A stretch of 64,000 nt of DNA from Serratia fonticola (GTDB lineage Bacteria > Pseudomonadota > Gammaproteobacteria > Enterobacterales > Enterobacteriaceae), in contig NZ_VFMK01000001.1 in assembly GCF_006715025.1 (NCBI RefSeq), positions 2,542,001-2,606,000 on the forward strand, read 5' to 3'. Below the pieces are notes generated by a model that was given only the letters and a program-made list of their open reading frames with translations, was not told where the DNA came from and did not search any database. Below are positions 49,614-59,268 of the stretch, in pieces. The translations under genes and the position numbers were made by a program. Every line of letters begins with the position of its first letter. Position 1 is the stretch's first letter.

Positions 49614-50333
49614 GTGGTAACCACATATTTAACGGCCGCAGTGCCGCAGCAGGGCAAGCTGGTCCTGGTCGCAATGGTGATGCTGGCACTTGGCGGCTGC
49701 GCTTACATTCCGCATAAACCTTTGGTTGACGGGGCGACCACGGCGCAGCCCGCACCGGCGGGTGCCCCTATGCCGAACGGCTCTATTTTCCAGGCGGCGC
49801 AGCCGATGAACTATGGTTACCAGCCGCTGTTTGAAGATCGCCGTCCACGCAATATCGGCGATACCCTGACCATCGTTTTGCAAGAGAACGTCAGTGCCAG
49901 CAAGAGCTCGTCAGCCAATGCCAGTCGCAACGGTGCCAGCAAGTTCGGCGTAGCCACTTCGCCACGCTATCTTGACGGGTTGTTGGGGAACGCCCGTGCC
50001 GATATGGATATCTCCGGTGACAGCACCTTCGGGGGGAAAGGGGGGGCCAACGCCAACAACACCTTCAGCGGTACCATTACCGTCACGGTCAATCAGGTGC
50101 TGGCCAACGGCAACCTGCACGTGGTGGGAGAAAAACAGATCGCCATTAATCAGGGAACCGAATTTATTCGTTTCTCTGGCGTGGTTAACCCGCGCACCAT
50201 CAGTGGCAACAACTCGGTCACGTCTACCCAGGTGGCGGATGCGCGTATTGAGTATGTGGGCAATGGATACATCAACGAGGCGCAAACCATGGGCTGGTTG
50301 CAGCGTTTCTTCTTAAATGTTTCACCGTTTTGA
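49614..50333 (+). CDS. flgH: FlgH, L-ring lipoprotein
   Basis: A 239-residue outer-membrane L-ring protein. The lipobox ALGGC (Cys29) follows a hydrophobic signal segment (KLVLVAMVMLALGGC). The rest matches FlgH (YGYQPLFEDRRPRNIGDTLTIVLQENVSASKSSSANASR; GVVNPRTISGNNSVTSTQVADARIEYVGNGYINEAQTMGWLQRFF). Start is uncertain: GTG 49614 with AAAGG upstream is chosen; TTG 49590 is an option. Confidence 0.95.
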   Translation: MVTTYLTAAVPQQGKLVLVAMVMLALGGCAYIPHKPLVDGATTAQPAPAGAPMPNGSIFQAAQPMNYGYQPLFEDRRPRNIGDTLTIVLQENVSASKSSSANASRNGASKFGVATSPRYLDGLLGNARADMDISGDSTFGGKGGANANNTFSGTITVTVNQVLANGNLHVVGEKQIAINQGTEFIRFSGVVNPRTISGNNSVTSTQVADARIEYVGNGYINEAQTMGWLQRFFLNVSPF

Positions 50334-50471
50334 GTACAGGCTATTTTACTTGCCATTTTGTGGTTGGACAGCGATCGGAAACGTCACGGACTGCGTGTAC
50401 GCCCCATACCCTGTCCACGCCCAAACTGCCTGCGACAATAACGCCTTTTGACTAAGGCGAATGAGGTCACA

Positions 50472-51572
50472 ATGTTAAACAGAATTCTCACAGGGTTGGT
50501 GATTTGTCTACTGAGCCTGCCGGCAGGGGCGGAGCGCATCCGCGATTTGGTCACGGTTCAGGGGGTGCGTGACAACGCGCTGATCGGCTATGGCCTGGTG
50601 GTGGGATTGGACGGTTCCGGTGATCAGACCATGCAGACCCCATTTACCACCCAGAGTTTAAGTAACATGCTTTCGCAACTGGGGATCACCGTGCCCCCAG
50701 GCACCAACATGCAGTTGAAAAACGTGGCGGCAGTGATGGTCACCGCCAAGTTACCGCCATTTTCCCGTGCCGGGCAGAATATCGACGTGGTGGTGTCTTC
50801 AATGGGCAATGCCAAGAGCCTGCGTGGTGGCACCTTGTTGATGACTCCACTGAAAGGCGTTGATAACCAGGTTTACGCGCTGGCACAGGGCAACGTGCTG
50901 GTCGGGGGGGCCGGTGCCGCCTCTGGAGGCAGTAGCGTGCAGGTCAATCAGCTGGCGGGGGGGCGCATCAGTAACGGGGCGACAATCGAACGGGAACTGC
51001 CCACCACTTTTGGCCAGGAAGGGGTGATCAATCTGCAATTGAACGATGATGATTTTACCCTGGCACAACAGATCAGCGATGCCATCAATCGCCAGCGTGG
51101 CGGGGGGACGGCATCGCCACTTGATGCCCGTACCGTCCAGGTACTGGTACCGCGTGGCAATAGCTCTCAGGTACGTTTTCTGGCGGACATCCAGAATATC
51201 AGCATTAACGTCGGCACGATGGACGCGAAGGTGATCATCAACTCGCGCACCGGTTCGGTCGTGATGAATCGCGATGTGGTCCTTGATTCCTGCGCCGTGG
51301 CCCAGGGCAATCTGTCGGTGGTGGTTGACCGACAGAATGTTGTCAGTCAGCCGGATACGCCGTTCGGCGGCGGGCAGACCGTGGTGACTCCCAATACCCA
51401 GATTTCTGTGCAGCAGCAAGGCGGATCGCTGCAGAAAGTGAACGCCAGCGCCAACCTCAATAATGTGGTTCGGGCGTTGAATGCGTTAGGGGCAACGCCG
51501 ATCGACCTGATGTCGATCCTGCAGGCGATGCAGAGTGCAGGCTGCCTGCGGGCCAAGTTGGAAATCATCTGA
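50472..51572 (+). CDS. flgI: FlgI, P-ring protein
   Basis: A 366-residue periplasmic P-ring subunit with signal peptide (MLNRILTGLVICLLSLPAGA). Family blocks: ERIRDLVTVQGVRDNALIGYGLVVGLDGSGDQT and NVVRALNALGATPIDLMSILQAMQSAGCLRAKLEII. ATG 50472 follows GAGGTCACA. One-base overlap with flgJ. Confidence 0.98.
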   Translation: MLNRILTGLVICLLSLPAGAERIRDLVTVQGVRDNALIGYGLVVGLDGSGDQTMQTPFTTQSLSNMLSQLGITVPPGTNMQLKNVAAVMVTAKLPPFSRAGQNIDVVVSSMGNAKSLRGGTLLMTPLKGVDNQVYALAQGNVLVGGAGAASGGSSVQVNQLAGGRISNGATIERELPTTFGQEGVINLQLNDDDFTLAQQISDAINRQRGGGTASPLDARTVQVLVPRGNSSQVRFLADIQNISINVGTMDAKVIINSRTGSVVMNRDVVLDSCAVAQGNLSVVVDRQNVVSQPDTPFGGGQTVVTPNTQISVQQQGGSLQKVNASANLNNVVRALNALGATPIDLMSILQAMQSAGCLRAKLEII

Positions 51573-52513
51573 TGAGTAGCGATCTGATGGCCATGTCGGG
51601 CGCGGCCTATGATGCCCAGGCGTTGAACGGTTTGAAGCGTGATGCCGCCGCCGATCCTCAGGGGAACCTCAAGCAGGTGGCTCAGCAGGTCGAAGGGATG
51701 TTCGTGCAGATGATGCTCAAAAGCATGCGTGCGGCGTTGCCTCAGGATGGCGTATTGAGCAGCGATCAGACGCGGCTGTATACCTCGATGTACGACCAGC
51801 AGATTGCCCAGCAGATGTCGCAAAAGGGGTTAGGGCTGGCGGACATGATGGTTACGCAGCTCTCCGGCGGAGGCGCCAGGCCGAGTGAAAGCGCAGGGAC
51901 AGTGCCAATGGCGCTGGATAACGACGTGTTACAGACCCTGCCGAACCCGGCGCTGGAGCAGATGGTTCGCCGTGCGGTGCCGAAAGCGCCACCGGTAACG
52001 CCGATGCCACTGAGCAATGGTAACTTTGTGGCGCGCTTGTCGATCCCGGCACGGGTGGTCAGCCAGCAGAGCGGTATTCCGCATCAGCTGATTGTGGCAC
52101 AGGCCGCGCTGGAATCCGGCTGGGGGCAACGGGAAATCCCCGCTGCGGATGGTTCTCCGAGCTACAACCTGTTCGGTATCAAGGCAGGCAGCAATTGGGA
52201 TGGCCCGGTGACGGAAATCACCACGACCGAATTTGAGCAGGGGACGGCGAAGAAGATCAAAGCCCGCTTCCGTGTCTATGGCTCGTACATGGAGGCGTTG
52301 GGGGATTACGCCAGGTTGCTGACCAAAAACCCGCGCTATGCCGACGTGGCGGCAGCCCGCACCCCAGAGCAGGCGGCACAGGCTTTGCAGCAGGCAGGCT
52401 ATGCCACCGACCCACAGTATGCCAAAAAGCTGGTCAGCGTTATTCAACAAATGAAAAACGCAGGGGAGCAGGTAGCAAAAGCCTATACCCACGATCTGAA
52501 AGACCTGTTCTGA
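51572..52513 (+). CDS. flgJ: FlgJ, rod-cap and peptidoglycan hydrolase
   Basis: A 313-residue two-domain protein. N-terminal rod-assembly domain (AAYDAQALNGLKRDA; MFVQMMLKSMRAALPQDGVL) and C-terminal beta-N-acetylglucosaminidase (QSGIPHQLIVAQAALESGWGQREIPAADGSPSYNLFGIKAG), with catalytic Glu in ALESGWGQ. Opens the wall for the rod. TGATG overlap with flgI. Confidence 0.97.
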   Translation: MSSDLMAMSGAAYDAQALNGLKRDAAADPQGNLKQVAQQVEGMFVQMMLKSMRAALPQDGVLSSDQTRLYTSMYDQQIAQQMSQKGLGLADMMVTQLSGGGARPSESAGTVPMALDNDVLQTLPNPALEQMVRRAVPKAPPVTPMPLSNGNFVARLSIPARVVSQQSGIPHQLIVAQAALESGWGQREIPAADGSPSYNLFGIKAGSNWDGPVTEITTTEFEQGTAKKIKARFRVYGSYMEALGDYARLLTKNPRYADVAAARTPEQAAQALQQAGYATDPQYAKKLVSVIQQMKNAGEQVAKAYTHDLKDLF

Positions 52514-52594
52514 ATGGTTTCTTTTCCCGCTCCCGTCCCTGTTGGGGGGGAGCGGGATGAGGGGGAAAAGCATTCAAGTTTCCTTAATTTTCCC

Positions 52595-52621
52595 TCAAGT
52601 TTTTTCCCTGATGACCGATAA
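52595..52621 (+). promoter_or_regulatory. Sigma-28 promoter of flgKL
   Basis: TCAAGTTT-N11-ACCGATAA, 7 of 8 in each half with the exact 11-bp spacer, 80 bp before flgK. Confidence 0.75.
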
Positions 52622-52700
52622 CTCAAGCAGGCAGGGTGGTAACGCCCGGCAGAATAATTGAATCCTGTGGGCCAATGGCACCGCAGCATAAGGAACCCCT

Positions 52701-54353
52701 ATGTCCAACAGTTTAATCAATACCGCGATGAGTGGCCTGAATGCGGCGCAGGTGGCCCTCAGTACCGTCAGTAATAATATCTCCAACTATAACGTGGCGG
52801 GGTATAACCGCCAGACCGCCATCCTGGCGCAGAACGGTGGCCTCGGCACCATGAACGGTTTTATCGGTAACGGTGCGACCGTCACCAGCGTAAACCGCGA
52901 ATATAATCAGTTCATCATGACGCAACTGCGTGGGGCGCAGAGCCAGGCTGCGGCGCAAAATACCTACTTTGAAAAAGTGTCGCAGATCGACAACCTGTTG
53001 TCCTCCAAGACCAATACGCTGGCCACCGGTATCGAAGATTTTTTCAAAAATCTGCAGAATGTGGTCAGCAATGCGGGGGATGATGCTGCACGTCAGACCG
53101 TGCTGGGCACCGCCAATGGCTTGGTTAATCAGTTTAACAACGCCGATAAATATCTGCGTGATATGGATCTTGGGGTCAACCAGCAACTGAGCGAAAGTGC
53201 CACCCAAATCAACAACTACAGTCAGCAAATTGCCAGACTGAACGATGAAATCACCCAGATGCGTGCCAGCAGCGGCGGCAGTGAGCCGAATGCGTTGTTG
53301 GATCAGCGCGATCAATTGGTGACCGAGCTGAATAAAATCGTCGGGGTTCAGGTGACGCAGCAGGATGGCGATGCCTACACCGTCAGCTTTGCCAATGGGT
53401 TGACGCTGGTGCAGGGCAGCACGTCCTATCAGGTAGAAGCCGTGCCTTCCAGCAAGGATCCTTCACGCCTGACGCTGGGTTACAACCGCGGCAATGGCAC
53501 CAGCGAAATTCCGGAAAGCCAGATCACCAGCGGTAGCGTCAGCGGCGTATTGAAATTCCGCAGTGAATCGCTGGACAGCGCCCGTAACCAACTGGGTCAA
53601 TTGGCGCTGGCGCTGGCGGACAGCTTTAACCAGCAGCACCGTCAAGGCTTTGACATTAATGGCGATCCCGGTGAAGACTTTTTCAGCTTCTCGGGAGGTC
53701 ATGCAATCAGTAATAGCAACAACACCGGGGATGCTTCTTTATCGGTCTCTTTTACCGATACCAGCAAAGTAAAAGCCAGTGACTATCGCATGGAGTTTGA
53801 TGGGAGCAACTGGCAGGTGACTCGCCTTTCCGACAATGCCAGAGTGCCCGCGACCGCAGGAACCGATGCCAATGGTAATCCGACACTGAGTTTTGACGGT
53901 CTGGAAGTGGGCATTCAGGGCAACCCGCAAACCAACGACAGCTTCACCATCAAGCCAGTCAGTGACGTTGCCGGGAGTCTGAAGGTCGCGATCGGTGATT
54001 CGGCCAAGCTGGCCGCTGCCGGAGCGGAAGACGGCGGCAAAGGTGATAACGACAATGCCAAAAAACTGCTCGACCTGCAAAACGTCAAGGTTGTTGAGGG
54101 GAAAGCGACCCTGAGCGGCGCCTATGCCGGGTTGGTGAGCGCTGTGGGTAACCAGACCGCGACGGCGAAAGTCAACAGCACCTCACAAAACAATATCGTC
54201 ACTCAGTTGCAAACCCAGCAGCAGTCTATTTCCGGGGTCAACCTGGATGAAGAGTATGGCGAACTGTTACGTTTCCAACAGTATTACATGGCGAATGCAC
54301 AGGTCATTCAGACCGCCTCCACCCTGTTTGATGCGTTGCTGAACATTCGTTGA
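52701..54353 (+). CDS. flgK: FlgK, hook-filament junction protein 1
   Basis: A 550-residue hook-associated protein. N-terminus (NSLINTAMSGLNAAQVALSTVSNNISNYNVAGYNRQTAIL) and C-terminus (GVNLDEEYGELLRFQQYYMANAQVIQTASTLFDALLNIR) are canonical. Exported with FlgN. AGGAACCCCT precedes the ATG. Confidence 0.98.
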   Translation: MSNSLINTAMSGLNAAQVALSTVSNNISNYNVAGYNRQTAILAQNGGLGTMNGFIGNGATVTSVNREYNQFIMTQLRGAQSQAAAQNTYFEKVSQIDNLLSSKTNTLATGIEDFFKNLQNVVSNAGDDAARQTVLGTANGLVNQFNNADKYLRDMDLGVNQQLSESATQINNYSQQIARLNDEITQMRASSGGSEPNALLDQRDQLVTELNKIVGVQVTQQDGDAYTVSFANGLTLVQGSTSYQVEAVPSSKDPSRLTLGYNRGNGTSEIPESQITSGSVSGVLKFRSESLDSARNQLGQLALALADSFNQQHRQGFDINGDPGEDFFSFSGGHAISNSNNTGDASLSVSFTDTSKVKASDYRMEFDGSNWQVTRLSDNARVPATAGTDANGNPTLSFDGLEVGIQGNPQTNDSFTIKPVSDVAGSLKVAIGDSAKLAAAGAEDGGKGDNDNAKKLLDLQNVKVVEGKATLSGAYAGLVSAVGNQTATAKVNSTSQNNIVTQLQTQQQSISGVNLDEEYGELLRFQQYYMANAQVIQTASTLFDALLNIR

Positions 54354-54413
54354 TTTTTATTTTGCCAAGGCGGCCGGAGCGGCCTTGGACGTTCATATTG
54401 AGGAACCCACGCC

Positions 54414-55376
54414 ATGCGTATGAGCACCAGTATGATCTACCAACAGAATCTGTCGGGGGTCACCCAAAACCAATCGCTGTGGATGCAGTCCGGCCAGCAA
54501 CTTTCCAGCGGTAAGCGCGTGCTTTATCCGTCTGATGATCCGTTAGCGGCGTCGCAGGCGGTAATGGTCTCACAGGCGATATCGGAGAACAGCCAGTATG
54601 CCTTAGCCAGAACCTTCGCCCGTCAGAGTATCTCGATGGAAGAAACCGTGTTGCGCAGTGCGGCGGATGGCATTAAGGACATGAAAACGCTGATCGTCAA
54701 CGCGGGTGACGGCACCCTCAGCGATAACGATCGTGATTCGCTGGCGACCCAGTTACAGGGGCTGAAAGATCAATTGCTCAGCCAGGCCAACAGCACTGAC
54801 GGCAATGGGCGCTATATCTTTGCTGGCTTTGCCAACGATAAACCGCCGTTTGTCGAACAGGGTGGAACGGTGGTGTATCAGGGCAGCAGCTCGGCCATCG
54901 ACCAGAAAGTGGATGCCAACCGTACCATGGTCGTCGGGCATACCGGCAGCTCCATCTTTATGTCATTGACCAGCAATGCTAAACCTGAGCCGGATGGCAG
55001 CCCTTCAGAAACAAACGTTTTCAAGAGTATCGATATGGCGATAGATGCCTTGAAAACCCCTCTGCAGGGGGCTGATGAAGCGACCCGTGAGCAGGTGCAG
55101 GCGGCGTTGGACAAGGCATCTCGCGGTCTGGATAACAGCTATAACAATGTGTTGAGCACCAATGCGGTACTGGGCACCCAACTGCAGGAACTGGACGTGT
55201 TGGACAGCATCGGGATAGAAAACAATACCTATCATCAGGACCAACTGAGCGCATTGGTTAATGTGGACGTGGTGGAGGCAATCTCATCCTATTTCATGCA
55301 ACAGGCAGCCCTGCAGGCATCCTATAAGACCTTCAGCGATATGCAAGGCATGTCTCTGTTCCAGATGAACCGCTAA
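54414..55376 (+). CDS. flgL: FlgL, hook-filament junction protein 2
   Basis: A 320-residue hook-associated protein with flagellin-like N-terminus (MRMSTSMIYQQNLSGVTQNQSLWMQSGQQLSSGKRVLYPSDDPLAASQAV) and C-terminus (YHQDQLSALVNVDVVEAISSYFMQQAALQASYKTFSDMQGMSLFQ). ATGs at 54414 and 54420 are both possible. A hairpin precedes it in the flgK-flgL gap. Confidence 0.97.
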   Translation: MRMSTSMIYQQNLSGVTQNQSLWMQSGQQLSSGKRVLYPSDDPLAASQAVMVSQAISENSQYALARTFARQSISMEETVLRSAADGIKDMKTLIVNAGDGTLSDNDRDSLATQLQGLKDQLLSQANSTDGNGRYIFAGFANDKPPFVEQGGTVVYQGSSSAIDQKVDANRTMVVGHTGSSIFMSLTSNAKPEPDGSPSETNVFKSIDMAIDALKTPLQGADEATREQVQAALDKASRGLDNSYNNVLSTNAVLGTQLQELDVLDSIGIENNTYHQDQLSALVNVDVVEAISSYFMQQAALQASYKTFSDMQGMSLFQMNR

Positions 55377-55480
55377 TCGCCTCACTTCCTCTGCACAGCA
55401 GGGGGGACAGCATTAAGCGTGTCGAGAAGCGGTGACAGCTGACACGACTCACCGATTCTTTAAACCGGACACGCTTGTTT

Positions 55481-55532
55481 GGTACAGCGCTCTTTTTCCC
55501 ACTAAGGTTGGGAGCGCCGTACCTTTTTTTTT
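55481..55532 (+). terminator. Strong terminator after flgKL
   Basis: Near-perfect 12-bp stem GGTACAGCGCTC / GAGCGC-C-GTACC with an 18-nt loop, followed by nine T. Confidence 0.92.
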
Positions 55533-55546
55533 ACGCATTGCGTTTT

Positions 55547-55575
55547 GTCATGACACTCGAATTATTCCGAGGTTA
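55547..55575. repeat. Possible ERIC remnant
   Basis: GTCATGACACTCGAATTATT keeps the ERIC right-arm core ACTCGAATTATT and the GTCAT of the left arm only a few bases away. Too short to be sure. Confidence 0.3.
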
Positions 55576-55729
55576 CACAAATATCGGCCTGATTTAACGT
55601 CGGGAAACGGCAGGATATTCAGGCGCGGTAAGTTGATTTTATATTTCCGGTGAAGGTTGCAGAGTCACCTGTTATTTTTTCTTTTTGACGACGGTCCAAT
55701 TTTCCCCGGTAACTGAGGAGGACAACACG

Positions 55730-55825
55730 ATTTTAAAACGGTTGCTTTCCCAGTGTGCCATGCCCAAGGCTCTACGTGCTTTCCTGTTGGTTTTCGCTTT
55801 CATCCTATGCTCCTTGTGGTATTGA
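55730..55825 (+). CDS. Candidate 31-residue membrane microprotein with possible ATT start
   Basis: After a perfect GAGGAGG ribosome site (55715-55721), at 8 nt spacing, the only in-frame triplet is ATT (55730), giving a peptide with basic N-terminus (LKRLLSQ) and one hydrophobic helix (ALRAFLLVFAFILCSLWY). ATT starts are rare but real. A TTG at 55742 or ATG at 55760 are alternatives with poorer spacing. Tentative. Confidence 0.35.
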   Translation: MLKRLLSQCAMPKALRAFLLVFAFILCSLWY

Positions 55826-56110
55826 GATAAATAAATTCCCCATGCCCGCTGGGCTCGGTTATTTTATTTTTCTGGTGGCTTAGTTTTAAATAAACAACCC
55901 AGAAAAATAAGACGCGTTAACCTGTGTTTTATAATCTGGGGTTTATTGAGTAACGCCATTCTAAGGTGGGTATTTTATTATTCAAGTCCATAAAAATAAT
56001 TGAATGTAAATCTGGTTAATTGATTTTTTTCAACTTTTTATCTTGAAAAAGCCCGTTCGTTGCCAGTTTGTTCGGCTGGATAAGCGCGTTAAGGGGAAAA
56101 GGAGCAGGCG

Positions 56111-56698
56111 CTAAGGTTGCCAGATTCTGGAGCACACTTTTTCCAGCAGCGCCTTGTTGTGGCTGAATACGATCAACCCGAGCGGACGTTGAACGGCAAT
56201 GTCCAACAGGGTTTGCCAGATCTGCGCCTGGACATAGGCATCCAATTGAGCGGTAACTTCATCGGCAATAAGAAAGCGTGTGCGGGGATCCAGTGCACGC
56301 AGCAGGGCAATACGTGCCAACTCGCCGCCTGAAAGCTCATCTGGCCGCCGTTCAAGCCAGAGCGGATTGACGGCCAGGCGTTCTAGCCATGCGGCATCAG
56401 GGTTCCAGGCATCGCGCAGGCTTTGCCCGGTGGTGCGGTAGGGGTTAAAGCTTTGTTCCGGATGCTGTGGCACCAGTTGAATGGGACAATAGCCTTTTTT
56501 GGGCAGCGGCTTCCCGGCCAGGGTAATGTTACCGGCGGTGGCTGATTGCCATTGCGCAAGCACCCGTCCAAGGGTGGTTTTACCAAACCCGCTAGGGGCT
56601 GAAATACCCAGGCGTTCACCCGCGCAGACCCTAAAGGATACCGACTGCCATAAGGTCTTTTCTCCTTGTATGATGGTCAGTTTTTGCACATCAAGCAT
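56111..56698 (-). CDS. ABC transporter ATP-binding protein (NikE/DppF-like)
   Basis: A 195-residue ATPase of the family-5 (peptide/nickel) importer group. Walker A SAPSGFGKTT, signature LSGGELAR, Walker B FLIADEVTAQLD; the usual ADEPT reads ADEVT. Shorter than NikE (~268). ATG 56698 overlaps the previous gene by 8 bp. Last gene of the importer. Confidence 0.85.
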   Translation of the reverse strand: MLDVQKLTIIQGEKTLWQSVSFRVCAGERLGISAPSGFGKTTLGRVLAQWQSATAGNITLAGKPLPKKGYCPIQLVPQHPEQSFNPYRTTGQSLRDAWNPDAAWLERLAVNPLWLERRPDELSGGELARIALLRALDPRTRFLIADEVTAQLDAYVQAQIWQTLLDIAVQRPLGLIVFSHNKALLEKVCSRIWQP

Positions 56699-57497
56699 GG
56701 TGTTTTCCCTGCGACGACGTTGGCGTACCGGCAATAAACTCCTGCTCAGGCAGCGCGGCCCAAAGCAAACGCAACCAGGGGCTGCCGCCGTTATTTTTCA
56801 GTGCCTCAGCCGTCAGTGTTTCATGCACGCCTCCCTTGTGCAGGACGACAATTTTGTCAGCGAAACGCGCTGCCAGCGCCAGATCGTGCGTAACCCACAA
56901 GATGCCTCGCCCCTGCTGGCAGTTAGCCTTCAGGTGCGTCAACAACTGGCAGGCATGCTCGTCATCCAGCCATGAGGTGACTTCATCTGCCAGAATATAG
57001 CGGGCCTGGGTCAAGGTTGCACAACTGGCAAGTACGCGTTTTGCCATACCGCCAGACAGTTTGCGAGGGAAGTCATACATCAGGCCGGGAGCCAGATTGT
57101 AGCTTTGCAACTGTAATGCCACCTCTTCCAATCGCAGTTTGACGCCGCTCAATTGGGCGGCTCGGGTCAGTTGCGATCCCACCTTAATCAGTGGATTTAA
57201 TGCGCTCACCCCTTGCGGAACATAGCACAAGGTCTTGCCGCGTTGTTCGATTTGGCTCTGCGCCGTCAGCACTTTACCGTCGAGGCTTATCTGACCGCGA
57301 AAGCGCATATTGTCGGGTAATAACCCCAGAGCGCTCTGTAACAGCAGGCTTTTCCCCTCGCCGCTGCCGCCCACCAGGGCGACCAGTTCCCCTGGCTGTA
57401 CCTCCAGAGAGATATCGCTCAACAATGGATGCCATGTTTTTCGCCCGAGCCAACGGTAGTGGGCGACTTCAATAGAAAATTGCTCAAACTTCAGCAT
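56691..57497 (-). CDS. ABC transporter ATP-binding protein (NikD/DppD-like)
   Basis: A 268-residue ATPase. Walker A GGSGEGKSLLLQ, signature KLSGGMAKRVLASC, Walker B YILADEVTSWLD (ADEVT, not ADEPT). ATG 57497 overlaps the permease stop by one base. Second ATPase for the same transporter; pairs with the NikE-like subunit. Confidence 0.88.
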   Translation of the reverse strand: MLKFEQFSIEVAHYRWLGRKTWHPLLSDISLEVQPGELVALVGGSGEGKSLLLQSALGLLPDNMRFRGQISLDGKVLTAQSQIEQRGKTLCYVPQGVSALNPLIKVGSQLTRAAQLSGVKLRLEEVALQLQSYNLAPGLMYDFPRKLSGGMAKRVLASCATLTQARYILADEVTSWLDDEHACQLLTHLKANCQQGRGILWVTHDLALAARFADKIVVLHKGGVHETLTAEALKNNGGSPWLRLLWAALPEQEFIAGTPTSSQGKHHA

Positions 57498-58303
57498 CAG
57501 GCGATCCTCAGCCACATTTGTTGTAGCGATCTGGCAAACCGATCGAAAATCAGTACCAGGCCAACCAGTATCAACCCAGGAAACAGTGCCAGCCACCAGG
57601 CGCCACTGCTCAGATAGCGTAATGCATCTGCCAGCAATAAACCTAATGACGCATCATGTGGCGCCAAGCCAAAGCCAATAAAACTTAATGCAGCGCTATG
57701 TAGCACGGCATGAGGGAACATCAATAACGTACCGACGAACCACTGGGGCAGCAGTAACGGTAACAGATGATGGCGCCAACGATAAAAGCTGCTGTTGCCC
57801 AGGCGATGCGACAGCATGACATAGTCGGTTTCGCGAATTCTCAGGATCTCTGCGCGCAGAATCAGCGCTAATTTGGGCCAGTGGGTGAGTGCCACTGCCA
57901 ATATGACGCCTTGTTTTCCTCCGCCGAGCGTAAAACAGATCAATATCAGCAACAGCAGGTGCGGCAGGGCCAGCATACAGTCGATCAGGCCGCGTATCAG
58001 ATAATCCAGAGGTTTACCGATCGCGCTCAACCCCGCCGCCAGCATGGCGAGAAGGCCACTGACAAAGGCTGCGCTCAGGCCAATTTGCAGGCTGGTGGTC
58101 ATCCCTTGAAAACAGCGTAGCCACAGATCGCGCCCCAGGCTGTCGGTGCCAAACCAGTATTCAGCAGAAGGGGGCTGTCGGCGAGCCAGCAGATCGATCG
58201 CAACATCGGTGCCGGATACCCACCCGCCGTAGGCCACCAGCAGCAGTAATAAAACGAGTGAGATCAGCAACTGGCATAGCGCCCGGTTTGGATTATAGGT
58301 CAT
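57497..58303 (-). CDS. ABC transporter permease (NikC/DppC-like)
   Basis: A 268-residue inner-membrane permease with about six helices, the typical NikC/DppC start (ISLVLLLLLVAYGGWVSG) and the coupling region EILRIRETDYVMLSHRLGNS. Four-base overlap (ATGA) with the next permease. Confidence 0.88.
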   Translation of the reverse strand: MTYNPNRALCQLLISLVLLLLLVAYGGWVSGTDVAIDLLARRQPPSAEYWFGTDSLGRDLWLRCFQGMTTSLQIGLSAAFVSGLLAMLAAGLSAIGKPLDYLIRGLIDCMLALPHLLLLILICFTLGGGKQGVILAVALTHWPKLALILRAEILRIRETDYVMLSHRLGNSSFYRWRHHLLPLLLPQWFVGTLLMFPHAVLHSAALSFIGFGLAPHDASLGLLLADALRYLSSGAWWLALFPGLILVGLVLIFDRFARSLQQMWLRIA

Positions 58304-59268
58304 GATTGTCGTGCGGCTCCTCGATTAAGCTGCTTCACCAACAGATCGGCGAGGCTGTTACCGCAGAACACCAGAACACAACAGAACATGACAATCCCCA
58401 TCAGTAATGGAATATCTCCACGCAGTCCGGCATCAATGGTGGCTTGACCCAGGCCGGGATAGGCGAAGACTTTTTCCGCCAATAGCGATCCGCCGAGTAA
58501 CTCGCCTACCGAAGCAAACTGCAGGCAAAGTGCCGGAGTAATGGCATGGCGCAGGATATGGAAATTGATTAACGACCAACCCTGGTCTCCCTGTGCGCGC
58601 GCATAGCGGATAAATTCGCTGTTCATTACCTCCGCCACCTTGGCACGCGTATGCAGGCTGATATTGCCGACGCCCAGCAGACCCAGAGCCAGCATAGGCA
58701 GGATCAGATGGTGTAATCTATTGCCAATACTGGCGCTTTCTGCGCTGCTGCCGGGCTCCCAGGCGCAGCAAACCGGTGCCCAGTTAAGCTTGACGGCAAA
58801 AAGCGAAAGCAGCAACAGACCAATCCAGAACGTCGGCAACGAGGCGAGCAGGTAAGAGAGGGTTGATATCAGGCGGTCCGGCCAGCGGTTAAGGTAGCGC
58901 CCGGCGGTGAGCCCCATCAGCACCCCGACAAGGCCGGAAAACAGCCAGGCAGAGAGCAGCAGGGCAAAGGAGGTAGCGAAACGTTCACCAATCACCTGAG
59001 AAACCGGGGTGTTGTACAGCATCGAGTAACCCAGGTCGCCTTGGAGCAGTTGACCGAACCAGTGCAGGAAGCGCTGCCACAGAGGCAGATCCAATCCCCA
59101 ACGGGCAGCAATCAGCGGATACTGTTCCGGCGGGACATGCAGCAGGTCATTGCCGATATAGGCACGGATCGGATCTACCGGAGAAAAGCTCAACAAGGTA
59201 AAGGTGCCCGCCGCTGTCACCAGCAGCAGGCAAACCAGACGCAGTACAAAGCGTAACAGCTTATGCAT
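58300..59268 (-). CDS. ABC transporter permease (NikB/DppB-like)
   Basis: A 322-residue permease of the NikB/DppB group: MHKLLRFVLRLVCLLLVTAAGTFTLLSFSPVDPIRAYIGND, GLTAGRYLNRWPDRLISTLSYLLASLPTFWIGLLL, and the coupling segment VAEVMNSEFIRYARAQGDQGWS. I start it at ATG 59268, overlapping the solute-binding protein stop (TAATG). Confidence 0.88.
   Translation of the reverse strand: MHKLLRFVLRLVCLLLVTAAGTFTLLSFSPVDPIRAYIGNDLLHVPPEQYPLIAARWGLDLPLWQRFLHWFGQLLQGDLGYSMLYNTPVSQVIGERFATSFALLLSAWLFSGLVGVLMGLTAGRYLNRWPDRLISTLSYLLASLPTFWIGLLLLSLFAVKLNWAPVCCAWEPGSSAESASIGNRLHHLILPMLALGLLGVGNISLHTRAKVAEVMNSEFIRYARAQGDQGWSLINFHILRHAITPALCLQFASVGELLGGSLLAEKVFAYPGLGQATIDAGLRGDIPLLMGIVMFCCVLVFCGNSLADLLVKQLNRGAARQS

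Larger units (their letters stand above)
55533..56110. other. Gap between flgKL and the ABC transporter operon
   Basis: A ~580-bp stretch (after the terminator) with one candidate microprotein (55730-55825), an ERIC remnant, and an AT-rich second half (55850-56050). No other ORF or RNA gene is recognisable. Confidence 0.5.
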
